Source of the DNA: Histoplasma ohiense | Taxonomy: Eukaryota; Ascomycota; Eurotiomycetes; Onygenales; Ajellomycetaceae | Assembly: GCA_017607445.1 (NCBI GenBank) | Contig: JAEVHH010000004.1 | Span: 2,852,001-2,916,000, forward strand | Reading direction: 5' to 3' | DNA length: 64,000 nt | Shown here: positions 14,313-26,468 of the stretch, one piece after another | Layout: each line of letters starts with the position of its first letter | Position numbering within the stretch: the stretch's first letter is position 1 | The notes under the pieces: model-generated | The model's input: only the letters and a program-made list of their open reading frames with translations | Database searches by the model: none | What the model was told of the DNA's origin: nothing | Made by a program: the position numbers and the translations under genes

Positions 14313-15536
14313 GTTATTTTTTATTACTCCATTAGGGAAAAAAAAAAAAAAAACTATTTCGCGCGCGTACGAACTTCCTTTGCAAAATACCACCCTCCTT
14401 CTGTAGGGTTTGTTGGCGAAGGATGTAGCTCCCAGCACGTTTCACAGAATACCTAAATAAAGCGCTTGATATCACCATCCCAAGGATACAGTCAAGTGGA
14501 AGCCGCCAGGGCTGTCATTATCGTTCGGGTTTTGGGGAAAATTTGCACGTTTAGCGCCGCCCGCCTGAAACAGCGCAGGAACCCATATGCTGTCAAAACC
14601 GATATCAAATCTTCCCGAAAAAAAAAAAAATGATAAATAAATAGGTAAAAAGCTCGGCTTTAACGCCCAGTTGCGTCAGCTATTAGCTGCCGCATCAGTA
14701 AGTAAAAATAGAAATAGAGAAACATAACATGGTGGAGAACATAGAATGGAGAAGGGAGAATCCCCCGCAAATTATTTTTCCCCTGAAGGATCGAAACTAG
14801 AAACAAACAAATATTTAAGTAGCTCTTGAGAAACATCATGAAAAGTGTTCTCCGCCGTTATCTCCATCCCGCTGACAAAAGAGTGAGGACGGATGCCTTT
14901 GAGAAACATGGAATAAACTGGCTGGATAGCTATTCTTTAGAAGCGCAATAGGTATTGTGGACTCCACGTACATGTACTGTACACATACCACCAGAGCATC
15001 CAAAGGAGGGGGGGGGGATTTAACTGGACAAGGCTCACTCCTGCACGGACTCCAACAACAGATGGGGGTGTTGTGCATCCAGTGTGGGACCATATCAAGG
15101 GTAGTCAACATGCATGGCTGCCAGCTAGGCATGCATCTGTAATCTGTGGGTGAATTTTCTAAACATTCTGCTTCTTCTGTTTTATTCTTTTTCCATCCTC
15201 CTATTATTGCATGGTATTGAACAGTTTTCACATGCCGATTGGTTTCAATCATCGGTAATCACCTGTGTGTAGTTTATGAAACTAGAAACATGAAGATTAT
15301 TAGTATTATTTTTCTCGGCCCGGATGCCTGCTTTCAGCTGCTCGATAATAGCTCTCTAATGAAGTATGCAAGTAAGACGCATTTTTTGTTTTCATTTCAT
15401 TTCATTTCATTTTTTTAAACAAAAAAAGAATATGGTGCAGAGAATCCTTTAGAGTACTCGTACTCGGTAGTATTTAGAACTTTTCTGCGTATTGTTAAAT
15501 GTGATGTAACATGCCAGTTTCTCCCATCTTCGGAAT

Positions 15537-15570
15537 TTATTATTATTATTATTATTATTTTTTTTTTTTT
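15537..15570. repeat. (TTA)n microsatellite followed by T tract
   Basis: About seven TTA units running directly into about 12 T and then five C. Non-coding. Confidence 0.9.
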
Positions 15571-15812
15571 CCCCCGTCGAATCTTGAGCTGACCCATGCT
15601 TCGCGTAGGGCGTTGTTGCGTATGGAGCTAGGATATAACGATAACGATTTAGAGTGTGTAGCGCGGACGTCATATGTGTTGTTGCTGTTGCTATTTAAAG
15701 AAACCCCCATTCGATCAAGCCGCGATGCAAGCGTAGTAAGCTCCGACGAGATCTAGTTAAGTTAGTTATTATTCGCGGGCATATTTTGATATCAGACGCC
15801 AACAAATAGTTC

Positions 15813-15837
15813 TATATATATATATATATATATATAT
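15813..15837. repeat. (TA)n microsatellite
   Basis: About 12 TA units in non-coding DNA, 740 bp beyond the stop codon of the Iwr1 gene. Confidence 0.9.
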
Positions 15838-16118
15838 GCAGAAACGAAATAATTGTTCTAGAAACAACAGCTGGCTAGTTCGCCCCGCCAACGGCGACGA
15901 GAACTACCAGAGGATTTTTTTTTTTTTGGTCATTGCTTTGGGAAATTCTTCAGTTTTGTTTTATTTTTCAGTTTGCTTGTCTGTGCTGGGGCTGACAAGT
16001 TGATACAGATACCCCAGAGGTTTGAAAGGAGGGAGAAAGGTCTTAATAACTACTTAAGTGCCTCAAAACGCTTCTTGATGCTGTACGGAATACACAAACA
16101 TAAACCCACTGAGTAGAG

Positions 16119-16121
<3 letters not shown>

Positions 16122-16145
<24 letters not shown>
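16122..16145. repeat. A24 homopolymer followed by G7
   Basis: 24 consecutive A, then a run of seven G. It lies 430 bp beyond the Iwr1 stop codon. Confidence 0.85.
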
Positions 16146-16153
<8 letters not shown>

Positions 16154-16575
16154 CATCACGTGAATCCAGGGGAATGGTAATGTATGGATGTTGGGGCTGT
16201 ACACAGTGAAGCCGGACACAAAATATCCGCCCCGACAATAGCCATTCCCGGAGCGTTAAGTAACTCGCATCGCCGCATCTACCAGAATTTTCCCGAAGCC
16301 AATATTTAAAAATTCCCACAATGATAACAAAGTATGATATGCCCTCCTTATACTATAGCCTCCCCCATGCCTTCCTTCTTCCCTGGGGGACATAGCACTA
16401 AGCCTGCACGCCCAGAATCCTAGACATGTAAGCATACGAAATACATCTGCAATTTTGATATAAGTAGCGATGACTATGCTTTGAAGAGTTGCGAGGCCAG
16501 CCGCGGAGAGACTTGGAGACTTGGCTGGGGCAAGACCAGATTACCAATAAACCGCGCAATCCTTCTAAAATATTT

Positions 16576-18856
16576 CTAGTAATCGTCATCGGAGTAAGCG
16601 CCATTAGAAGCGCCACATCCATACTCATATTTGTTATAGTCTGCATCAAACTCCTCGTCATCGGACGCATTGAGGCGATAATTCCTGTAAGCAGTATTGG
16701 TGTCATCGAATTGATCGTCGAATTCAAGTTCCTCGTCAGGGTATTCATTTGCCGGATTATCCTCAGCTATAGTACCCGAGAATAGGCGTTAGTTAAAGGG
16801 GAAATAGCTGAAAATATACTCCCCAACAGACACGCAGGGAAAGAGTGAGACAGAAATTCAAATGAAAATAACGAGGTATTTGGAACATCGAAAATCTTTC
16901 TTCTAGCGAGTGACAAAGGGGCGAAAGGAAAGCAGAAACCACCCAAAAAAAAAAAAAAAAAGAAAAAAAAGAAATGAAATGAATAATAACGTACCATTAG
17001 AATCTTCATCTTCCGAATCCCACCCTTTCCCTTCCTCGTCCGATTCCGCAAAGGATTCCCAGAAATGAAGATCTTCCTCCGTAATTACTACTACTCCAAT
17101 ATCTCTCGGCGCGCCTCCGTTTTCACTAACCCACTCGCCGTTAAGAAGGTGGGCAGTGTGCGGACCAGCAGTAATTTCCTCAATGGGACGCCTGATAAAC
17201 TCATCGTAAACGTAGCTGTCATCACTGTCATCATCACTATCATGGTCGCTAGCTGTTTCAAACGTCGCAATCTGTTTTTTCGCTGGTGGGATAAAGCTTT
17301 GGCGATTGACATCTACCTCATCGTGTTGGTGCGGTTGCCCAAGACTTGAAGAATCGGCAGATAGTCTACCATCTTTGGCATTTGCTGTGTCACCATCGTC
17401 ACCTGCTCCGTCAAAGAGCGTGCCTGATGTCCCAGGTGAATCACCGGTAAACTTCGGAACTCGTGGGGGGTATCTAAGAACCGGTTTGTTTGGGGAAATT
17501 CCAACGAACCGGCCTGGTTTTCTTGGTGGAGTTTGTGGAGTAGGTTTCGGAGAAACTTCAGGCATTTCGGTGGCATTAGTTAATTCGCGGGCAAGCTCTG
17601 CCAGCTCCGTTGCAAGTTGATCAGAATCATGGTCCCATAAGCTTGGATCTTCGTGTATGGACTGAGCACTTTTCGTCTTCTGGTCTTTTTCTCGAGATTG
17701 TTGCGCTCGATCGAGATATCGGGATGCTTTCGATTCCTCCCTCCATCGCTTTTCAGCATCGTTGACAACAGGACGTTTTCTTATATTAACAAAAATCGTT
17801 GACTTTTCGGACGCGACAGTTGGCTTTGTGACGTTCTTAGGAGCTGTAAGTTGTGTCTCCTGATCGTCGCCACTGACTTTCACTTCCTCTATCTTGCTTG
17901 CTAGGTCATCCAATACAATCGATGCCCTCGCATCATCTACTTGATGAGATCTTTTTTCAATGACTACAGCCCTGCTCTTTACCCGATCGCCTCTATTCTT
18001 AAGTACGCCTCCCGAGACCTTGTGCAGAAGCTTTTGGGAGGGACTCGCAAAATCTCCACTTGGAGCGGTGATATGAAACCGACGTAGAGCGGAGGAAGGC
18101 GAACTTATGACCGAAGAGGACCCAGAGCGATTTCTCACCGGAGAAACAGACGTTTTTGTAGCAGGTGAGGCTCGCAAGACTGATGACGCCGGTGATAACG
18201 GAGGCAAAAGTTTTTTGCCCAAAGAACCTTCCTTCTTGGACATAATTTGCCTGGTTTTGAGCTCCGATCCTGGAGCCGTAGCTCGTACAGCAGGCACCCC
18301 ATGCCTGATATTAGACGTACTTGCTGACCTGGGGCCTTTGGTATTCTCCCTCGGAGAAGCTCCCTGCATTATGCCCAAGTCAGCCTTGGGGCTAACCCCT
18401 TTATCTAGCCTTCGCACAACACGCTGAAAGCAGAAGTCCGTGAACCGCCGTTTGGGTTGATGAGTCTGAGACTGAATATCTGTTGACCAGTGAGTTAGAG
18501 GGGGGAGGGGGGGAATCTCTAGAGATATAAAACAGACGGGCAAACATTGAATTGTAAGGGGAAAAAATGAAGCGAGAGCACGAGTCGGCATCTCAAGAGG
18601 TTCGTTTGAAACTCGAATGCCTCTGGGACCATAAAACATGAATACCAGAATTTAGGACACAGAGAGGGCCAAAGAGGCTAGTAGAATTGTTGTACCCAGG
18701 AATCCCCACTTGCAACTCAATGTGTTGCAAGGAACACATTGAAATTAGATTCAAAAAAAAGGAGGTATCAAAAATATGAAATCACGTACACAAAGTCTCA
18801 ACAGGTTCCTCCTCTCTCCTCCTTTTGATTCGAATATGCTCTGGAGGCAACGACAT
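16576..18856 (-). CDS. iwr1: Iwr1, RNA polymerase II nuclear import factor (3 exons)
   Basis: Exons (coding order) 18856-18790, 18479-16995 and 16766-16576 join in frame to 580 residues. Iwr1 binds assembled RNA polymerase II and directs its import to the nucleus. Exon 1 starts MSLPPEHIRIKRRREEE, typical of the family, and runs across a phase-1 junction into ETLYIQSQTHQPKRRFTDF, also a family hallmark. The C-terminal acidic Iwr1 domain starts near residue 443 (SYVYDEFIRR). It is completed across the second intron as SNAEDNPANEYPDEE and ends in an Asp/Tyr-rich tail. The middle is disordered, rich in Ser, Pro and Lys. Introns are 310 bp (18480-18789) and 228 bp (16767-16994), both GTACGT...AG. 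The family match of residues on both sides of each junction makes the model strong. Confidence 0.93.
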
Positions 18857-19243
18857 GATTTGCCGCTTCTCGCTTCCTTATCTTTGACGTGACTTCCACC
18901 TTCAACACCCCTAGACGATAGCTATTAAATGACTTGGACAGATACCGTTACGGCCTCCTAGTAGTGGTAGATGTTAAAAACAAGGTTTCCCAGCGGAAGC
19001 GAACTTTTCGGGAAGCTCCCAAGAAAAAGCTAATGGCCAACTGAAAGGAATGAAATGCTGCAATGGGTTCCAAGCATGAGATACGCAGTAACGCGGGTGC
19101 GCAGTACGTGGGCGTGGGTGTTTGGTAGATAGTAGTCAAGTCAATTCACTTCTCAACATCCATTCCAGAATTGAAATATGTGCAGGACAAAAACACTAAA
19201 GAGAACACTCTATATCGAGACGTTGTGTGTTTCTATCGTGAAA

Positions 19244-19306
19244 AAGAAGAAGAAGAAGAAGAAGAAGAAGAAGAAGAAGAAGAAGAAGAAGAAGAAGAAG
19301 AAGAAG
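19244..19306. repeat. (GAA)n microsatellite
   Basis: About 21 uninterrupted GAA units, among the longest simple repeats in the window. It lies about 390-450 bp upstream of the Iwr1 start codon. It opens a poly-Ser frame on the minus strand that is clearly an artefact. Confidence 0.95.
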
Positions 19307-19846
19307 ATGGAGGAGTTTCAACTTCGTTGAAATATGAGCTCCGTTGAGTCTTGTTGATGTTGTTTGATGTTGATCCTTCCTGGAAGCAAAATGGAGATGG
19401 ATGAATCTGATATATCACGTGGTATAAACCTTTCAACCTTGGAACCCTCGCCTTATTGAAAGCGAGAAGGCGGGTGAGCGTACAACAAAGGCCAGGATTG
19501 TTTAATTATTTTTGTATTTATTTTATTTACAATTAACTACGTTATATTTTGCTATCAGTAATTATGTATATGAATATTATAACAGTGAGGGGAAAACAAT
19601 GGAGAAGGTGGATATCAAGGGTAAACGAGGAGAATAAATATTTATTTGCCCCTTGCAGGCCATTCATTCCATCCATCGAACCTCCCTTGAGCAGTGTGTG
19701 ATGAATGAAAAAAATCTTAGTCGATTATCGTTTCATTTTCTCCCTAATTCAGAATCTCTATCCTTCGGTAGTAACCCCGGCCGCCTCCCACACATTAACC
19801 TCCGAAGGGCAAAATAAAAGAGCAGAACCACTCCAAATTACAGTGG

Positions 19847-19889
19847 GTGATGATGATGATGATGGTGGTGGTGGTGATGATGACGATGA
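19847..19889. repeat. Imperfect (GAT/GGT)n repeat
   Basis: A trinucleotide run mixing GAT, GGT and GAC, non-coding, in the 3' flank of the Nrd1-like gene. Confidence 0.8.
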
Positions 19890-20547
19890 CAATGCGGATG
19901 CAGCAGCAGAAAGACAGGAAGAAAAAAGGGAAAAAATAATAACGAACTAAAAGTATTAAATAAAATTCTCGAATATGGCATCGTAAAATGGAAAAATGGT
20001 CAAGGAAGCAAAAGAAAAGAAGGAAGAAAGTAAAAACATGAGATAAAGCGCAATAAGCAGGTTAAGAAAAAAAGGGGTATGCAAAATGAAAGTTTTAATG
20101 AAATAAAAAAAATGAAATAATAAAATAGCCAAATAGTCCAAGATGGGGCGTCTCGTATCTCACATCGCTTGTCTTTAGCTTATTGCATCACAGCGAATTG
20201 AAAAAATGCTGGTGAATCGATTCGAAGTCAGGAAAGTGGCGAGTCGAGATAAGCATTAAGAGGAGATATATTAGATTAAAAACGGATGATGACAACGTTG
20301 GCACTCGGGGGCATCACGAAAAGATGATAGGCAATATTCGAAGAATGAGATCAAAATTTAAACAACATAATTATAAACCAATACAAGAATGGGAAGATTA
20401 AAAGAACAAGAAAGAGAGGTAAGGAAAGAAAAATGAGATAAAAATTAAGCCTTAGATAATTAAAAACCAAAAAAAGGAATACAAGAAAGGAGAATGAAAG
20501 AGCATGGAAGCGAAACAATTCCAGGTCGACTCGAATTCTGAAACAGT

Positions 20548-23049
20548 TCATTTCGCTCCGATCTCTTCTTCAGCCCAGCCAGGGAGAGATCCTTCGTTGG
20601 AAATGGACAACCCAAATCCGTTGTGGTTCAGCCCACCTAGCCCGCCACCAAAACCTGAAAAACTTCCCTGGGTTTGGTGATGAGACATTCCACTCCGGTG
20701 TTGGTGCAGTTGGTTTGAGCCCTGACCGAAAGCCTCTTGCGAAAAGGACGGGAGGCTGACAGCGCGGGAGTGTTGCGATCGTGGGACACTCAGGGAATTG
20801 CCGCTAGTGACGCCGTGCGTCGAATTTGGTGTATCAGCCGAAACATTCAAAAATCCGTGAGTGGATCCTTTGGACTGATGCATCGAGTTTCCATTTGGCA
20901 GGTCATTCGATCCTGCTCCGTTATAGAGGGTGGCTTGTTGATGGGCTAGTGCCTGTTGTTGTTGCTGCTGGAGGGTTGCTAGAGTAATAGGGTCATTCAT
21001 GCGATTTTCTTGTTCCTGCGCCTGTTGCTGAGAAATTTGGTTCAGATAGAGCGTCAGGGGATTGTTGCTTCCAGCATTCAGGATGGCAGATGGAGTTGCC
21101 GCGAGTGGGATTTGCCGACCGTGCCCATTTTGCGAATGTGAACCTGTGGAGCCTGGTGCTGGAGATAACGCTGGCCTTGTTGGGCTGGATTGAGATCCGT
21201 TTTGTTGCAGGTTCCCGTTCAAAGTAGGAGAGGACTGATTACCATCTCGGTTCTGGCCATTGCTGTTGATCTGACGGGGAGGGTTCCCGCAGCGATCCTT
21301 TCCAAAATTGATTTTGAACCGCTTGTATTCCTCTCGGCTGCGCATTGCCTCAATTGCCTTGATGGCATTCGCAATGTTGGTGAAGTTGACAAACGCACAG
21401 CTCTTCTCACGCAAAGCGTTGACCAATTCGATTTCACCATAGGAAGAGAAATCTTGGCGTAGGCGTTCTTCGGTCCAGGTTTCATCCAGGTTACCGATAT
21501 ACACATTCCGGGATGCCCCACCACTTACTGCCAATGCAATGGCAGGAGGCAGGGCGCCGGAATGTTTGCCCCAACCAATTTTAAGCCGCCTGTTATGGAT
21601 CATCAAACCCTGCAAGTTGCTAAGAGCATAAAACGAGGCAGCAGATGTGGGGTCGATAAAGGTGACGAAACAAATATGTTTGTCGGGAATGTAGCGGATG
21701 TGGTGCAACAGGCCGCCCCGTACGACGTTGCAAATCTCCTCAATGGTCGTTTCAGGGTGAATATTTCCCAAGTAAACGGTCCTATTTCCTAGGTTGTTTA
21801 CACCACCAGCGCTAGTGGCAACTGCGGCTGCTGCAACGGATTGCTGGGCCAATGCATTCGAGATCAGATCACGGTCAGCTGAATTGAGGATATGAGCATA
21901 ACCTGGAGCGATGCCTAGATACTGGGCGGCATTTTGCTGCTGGGTCTTGGAAACATAGGCGCAGCGATCCTTCCCGTAGTACACGCGTTTTGGTGCTTGC
22001 CACTTGGTCTCTTGGGGTAGTTGGGTAACAGCTTTAATTGCATTGCTGATGGACAAGAAATGCACGAATCCAATCGACTTCTCCTTGACGATCTTTATCG
22101 TATCAATTGGGCCAAATTTTCCCAGATCTTCACGTAACTCCTCCTCAGTAACATCTTCCGCGAGATTCCCTAGGTAAACGTTTCTCGAGGCTCCGGATTG
22201 TTGGACCGCCAATGCCACGGAGGTTGGAACCTGGGAAGGCTTACCCCAGCCGATTTTGATATCATTTCCCTTGATGGCGAGTTTCTTCAAAATCGCATCA
22301 GAGTGGAAGTGAGTGGCGGAACTGCTCTCCAAGAAAGAGATAAAGGCACAGTTCTTGTCTGGAAGTAGCCGAACTGACTCGATCTGACCGCTACGAACAT
22401 GGCCTAGGATCTCCTCTGCAGATGTTTCAGCGGGAAGGTTTCCCAGATAAACGGTCCGGCTAGTTCCCGAGATGATCCCTGGGCCTTGGAGGGAGACATT
22501 CGCGGCACCAAAAGCGGCATTCGCAAACCCAGGGAAAGAACCAACGGGAGATTGAGGACCAGCCATGAGCTGGGAGCCATTGAAACCATCTGGTGACATC
22601 AGGCTTTGATACAGCTGTGGCGAGAGGGCATTCTGATGAGCCTGGGTGGGGCTTCCCATCTGGTTCTGGTTCTGGTTATGTCCTGACCCGTTAGTCTGGG
22701 GGAAACTCTGGAATCCGGTGAACTGGGGGGAAGCGAAAGCAGACGGCGTGCCAGGTTGGAATGGACTTCCAAGAAGAAGCTGGGATGGAAGCAGCGGTGT
22801 GAAATTCATATCGAAGGCAGCCGTTCCAGTGGCAGACACTTCTCCAGGATTTTGTCCATTCATACCGGTATTGATGGAAGGGATATTGGCTCTACGAGAG
22901 TTGCGATCGCCGAAACCCACGTTGTTTGAGGCGTATGCTCCGTGAGAGAAGCCAGTGGCGTCAGCGCTCATATTAGGGAGTTTAGAACCGGGTTGCTGCA
23001 TTGTTGGGATTTGGCGATATGACGGGAATTCTCTTCGGATATTGGCCAC
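20548..23049 (-). CDS. nrd1: Nrd1-like RNA-binding protein with four RRMs
   Basis: Single-exon gene of 833 residues. Four RNA recognition motifs are visible by their RNP2 strands: RTVYLGNLP (about 198), RNVYLGNLA (about 289), RTVYLGNIH (about 423) and RNVYIGNLD (about 514). The matching RNP1 segments are CAFISFL, IGFVHFL, ICFVTFI and CAFVNFT. RRM1 and RRM3 each end in KIGWGK. The N-terminal 195 residues are Gly/Asn/Gln/Ser-rich, and the C-terminal 240 are Gln/Ser/Asn-rich with a Q7 run. This layout matches fission yeast Nrd1/Msa2, an mRNA-binding repressor of sexual differentiation. The same role here is inferred from architecture. The start begins MANIRREFPSYRQ. The upstream region is very long (4.7 kb to the next gene), suggesting a long leader. 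Confidence 0.9.
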   Translation of the reverse strand: MANIRREFPSYRQIPTMQQPGSKLPNMSADATGFSHGAYASNNVGFGDRNSRRANIPSINTGMNGQNPGEVSATGTAAFDMNFTPLLPSQLLLGSPFQPGTPSAFASPQFTGFQSFPQTNGSGHNQNQNQMGSPTQAHQNALSPQLYQSLMSPDGFNGSQLMAGPQSPVGSFPGFANAAFGAANVSLQGPGIISGTSRTVYLGNLPAETSAEEILGHVRSGQIESVRLLPDKNCAFISFLESSSATHFHSDAILKKLAIKGNDIKIGWGKPSQVPTSVALAVQQSGASRNVYLGNLAEDVTEEELREDLGKFGPIDTIKIVKEKSIGFVHFLSISNAIKAVTQLPQETKWQAPKRVYYGKDRCAYVSKTQQQNAAQYLGIAPGYAHILNSADRDLISNALAQQSVAAAAVATSAGGVNNLGNRTVYLGNIHPETTIEEICNVVRGGLLHHIRYIPDKHICFVTFIDPTSAASFYALSNLQGLMIHNRRLKIGWGKHSGALPPAIALAVSGGASRNVYIGNLDETWTEERLRQDFSSYGEIELVNALREKSCAFVNFTNIANAIKAIEAMRSREEYKRFKINFGKDRCGNPPRQINSNGQNRDGNQSSPTLNGNLQQNGSQSSPTRPALSPAPGSTGSHSQNGHGRQIPLAATPSAILNAGSNNPLTLYLNQISQQQAQEQENRMNDPITLATLQQQQQQALAHQQATLYNGAGSNDLPNGNSMHQSKGSTHGFLNVSADTPNSTHGVTSGNSLSVPRSQHSRAVSLPSFSQEAFGQGSNQLHQHRSGMSHHQTQGSFSGFGGGLGGLNHNGFGLSISNEGSLPGWAEEEIGAK

Positions 23050-24055
23050 GACGGTATTATCTCGTATCCCGGTTGATATGGTCGTGGTGAGAAGATATCA
23101 GATGTTCAAGTTATGATTCTGGCGGCTTCAGCCGCAGGAGACTGGAATGAGAGGAGGTTTAAATAGTAAATGCAGTCGCTTATCGAAGTTGAAGGAGGAA
23201 GCGAAGAGGATAGAGTGTTGAAAGCTGAATAGGGACACAGAATATTGATTAGTTTAACTGTAGAATGGGTCCCGCATCGTGTGCATGGAGCGATGGGAAG
23301 AGGCTGATATGAGAATTCAATCTCAAATGGGAGGGGAGGTGAATGTGGTTGGTACCTTCACCAGCACAGATTCCCCATACAAGGTCAAATGAGATAAAGA
23401 ATCCAGCCACGATGGGTCCTTTCGGGAACGGGGTGTCCTTACCTAGATCCAGAATGCAACACCACGTTCTCGTTTGTCAGGTTTATGAGCGGGAATCACA
23501 TCCAAGACAAAGAATTTACCAGAGCCGCGTATATCCTCCAGAACGGTGAGGGTTTGGGAGCGAAGAAGCAAGAGAACAACGCTGAGATCCCAACAAGTGA
23601 AGGCCCTGACAAGGGATGTAATTCCGGTCAAAAAAGCGAAATACCAATATATATATGTGACAGGAAAAGGATGGTATGGTATTATAGGAAGCGGGCCAAA
23701 AAAAAAAAAAAAAAAAGAGATGAAAAAATTAAATGAACAAATTAGCAAAAGGGGAAAAAAAAAAGAACCGGAAAAAGAAAAAGGAGGCTAAACGAGCGTC
23801 GAGAAACGAGAGCGGGCACAATGAACGAGAGTGGAAACGATGCCGGAGCACCAATATAAGGATAAAAAGAATAATCAACAATGTAGAGACAGGTGGAGAG
23901 AAGAAGATGAAGAAGAGAAGAAGACGGGGAGGGGATGGAGGATGGAGCGAGGCGGAGAGGAGGAACTGGAATGAGAAGAGAGAGAGGCTTGTCCCAGCGA
24001 AAAGGAGAAGGAGAATACCGTTTGGTCAGGAGACACCGTATGTTTGCAGGCGCAA

Positions 24056-24086
24056 TTGGCCGTATTGGCCGTATTGGCCGTATTGG
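24056..24086. repeat. Three tandem 9-bp units (CGTATTGGC)
   Basis: Three exact copies of a 9-bp unit plus a partial one, about 1.0 kb upstream of the Nrd1-like start codon. Confidence 0.9.
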
Positions 24087-24159
24087 GCTGTTATTTACCA
24101 GGGCAACCCTTCCCTGCGGGGTATTTTTGGGCGCCAATACCAAACCGCCGGATGCCCGT

Positions 24160-24213
24160 TGCTGCTGCTGTTGCTGCTGCTATTGCTATTGCTGCTGTTG
24201 CTGCTGTTGCTGC
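24160..24213. repeat. Imperfect (CTG)n repeat
   Basis: GCTGCTGCTGTTGC-type run with TTG and TAT interruptions, 1.1 kb upstream of the Nrd1-like gene. It is not in a supported reading frame. Confidence 0.85.
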
Positions 24214-25778
24214 ATGAAATCAATTTACCCAGCCACAGGATACCGGGCTCCCCTGGACAGTGGTTGCGATGTGTGCAGAAATCTGAAATCTGTTGCCCGT
24301 TCCATGCCTTAGTATTCAGCGTAAAAATTCGTACTGAAAGAACAGCATTTTGTTCCTGCACACATTCACTTGTCTAGCAATAAATACTTCACGACCGAAA
24401 TACGCATGGACTCATTGTTGGCCCAGCCATGACTTTTTGTCCCTCTCCAGACAAGCTAGCCTCAGGGGAAGAAGCCCTGGATCCGTTGGTTCAGAAGGCA
24501 GAGGTACCTGACTATGATCAATACGGCCTAGCGTTGTTCTTTTTATATTTCAAGGTTTCTTATTTTACAGGCGGCGGTTTTATAACCCGTAACGAGTTAG
24601 AGTTGCATCTTCAAGACTTCTTCCTTATCTTATTCTCCCGTCTTCAGCCTGAAGATCGTCCACCCGCTTGCAAACCGACGGATAATTCTATTAATGTCAG
24701 CATCCAGAGGGACCTCTTTCACAGCTCCGGTGTCTCTGAAACAATGTGGGGTGTCTCAGTGTCCCTGCGTCCCTATATAGCTCCCATTCATTGATCCATG
24801 GATGGAACTCCGCTGGAGGACTTTGAGTTAATCGATGGAGGAGTTGGAACTTGGATTTGTTTTGTTATGGAAGAGACAAGACCCATTTTACCAAGGGAGC
24901 CAAAATCCAAAATCCCTAAAATTTTGAGAGATACCAAAATCTTTTTGTCCCGACTTTACGGGAAATAAGAACAAGCGACGGTCAGCTTTCTACAAATGAA
25001 ACTACTTCTGCACCTCTTCTTCCTTTTTGTTTTTTTTTTTTTTTTTTTGGTGAAATTGGAACAATGACGTGCCTTGTATATATCATGGCCAACCCGCACC
25101 CACATTTGTTACCATTTCACCGACTATTCCATCTACATCTATCTAGGTATCATCGGTTGGCCCAAATTTTCTAGAACGGTTTTAAGCCCCCCATCCCCTC
25201 CCTCTCCCATCCCCGCACACACATCAAATATGCAACATCATTTCGATGTTTTAAAATTATGCACCGAGAAAATCTGGGCTCGCAGCACTTCCTTATGCGG
25301 CTGCTGAGCGTGGTGGTCTGACAGGCAGGGACCTAGACCTTGCGCTTGTTTCCCAGTAGCAGTTTCTGTCTGATATTATCTGATGCGTACTGTACATAGG
25401 TAGCATGCATGGGATGTTTGGCATGCTGTCCACATGAAAATATAGCTCGGTCTGCATATGCATTTATTTTATTTATTTCTCTTTTCTCTTTTCTTTGTAA
25501 TTCTATTCGTCGATATAGTTATTTTGTCGAGGATGATTCTGTCAATAGCTACTGCGTATCCATTCGAAAATATCCTTTACGGGAAGATACACATACACTA
25601 GGTATATATAGCTTCCATCGCCGAAATCAGCTACAGTATGGATGGATGACGGGGCTTACCCTTGCTTTTGCTTGATACAGACTACAAATATAACACTTGT
25701 GTGTCCGAATTCTCCAACATGGGGGAGAGGAGGTAAAAAAAATCCATCTTATACATGATAGGGAGAAGTCGGGAATCT

Positions 25779-25848
25779 TTCATCTTCATCTTCCTACCTA
25801 CCTGGCTGGTCCCTTTTCATCTTCATCTTCCTACCTGGCTGGTCCCTT
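25779..25848. repeat. Tandem duplication of a 33-37 bp unit
   Basis: Two adjacent copies. The first (25779-25815) carries an extra CTAC. The second (25816-25848) is otherwise identical. Each copy ends in CTGGCTGGTCCCTT. Confidence 0.9.
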
Positions 25849-26434
25849 GTGTTGTAGCAATGCACAAGCAACCCCCCCCCACCCAACACTGGCCTGTCTT
25901 CTCCTGTCCGGCTTCACCATACGCAGGGCGCTCTGTACGCAGTATATATCACGATCAACATATTGGAACGTTGGAATGTCGATCGACCGTTGCTTTTGGA
26001 CTAGCTGACTACTTTGTGTGACTGAAGGAGTACAAAAAACTACTCCGGTATCTCGCGCGTGGTTTCCGCGCGCAACAAGAGAACTGTTGCAGTGTGTGCA
26101 TGCAGGGGTGTTAAATATCTCCGCCGCGCTTTGTGTTCATTCATATTGTGGTTAGTTAGCAACCCAAAAAGGGACAGTTTGAAGTAAAGGTACTCCGTAT
26201 GTACTGCATAAACAAACCCTCATCACACTCGCATGCCAACACTGGGGACCTGCGAACGGACAGCGCAGAGTTCATTTACTTTTTCTTTTTCTTTTTTTTT
26301 TAAAAAGAAAAAAAAATGTGGACGGGTTCACTCATTTATTCTCATGCGGACCTTTTGCCAATGTAGTGGTGTACTAGTAGTATTTTTTTTTTATCTCGCT
26401 CGATTTGCTTTAACGAGAAACAAACACAGTGAAA

Positions 26435-26436
<2 letters not shown>

Positions 26437-26465
<29 letters not shown>
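26437..26465. repeat. (GT)n microsatellite
   Basis: About 14 GT units, non-coding. Confidence 0.9.

Positions 26466-26468
<3 letters not shown>

Larger units (their letters stand above)
12393..16575. other. Intergenic region with many simple repeats
   Basis: No convincing gene on either strand. It holds the 3' ends of two convergent genes: the protein ending at 12392 (+) and Iwr1 ending at 16576 (-). T-rich and pyrimidine-rich stretches dominate 12400-13100. Microsatellites and A tracts are dense between 13.6 and 16.2 kb and are listed separately. Frames here are short and partly built from repeats. Confidence 0.6.
18857..20547. other. Intergenic region between Iwr1 start and Nrd1-like stop
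   Basis: Both flanking genes are on the minus strand, so this holds the Iwr1 promoter and the 3' flank of the Nrd1-like gene. The 19.7-20.5 kb part is purine-rich on the plus strand. No gene supported. Confidence 0.6.

Noticed and set aside
16903..18639. Single 578-codon frame as the whole Iwr1 protein
   Set aside because: Its first 53 residues are intron sequence and its last 30 read through the second intron. The spliced model restores both family-conserved ends.
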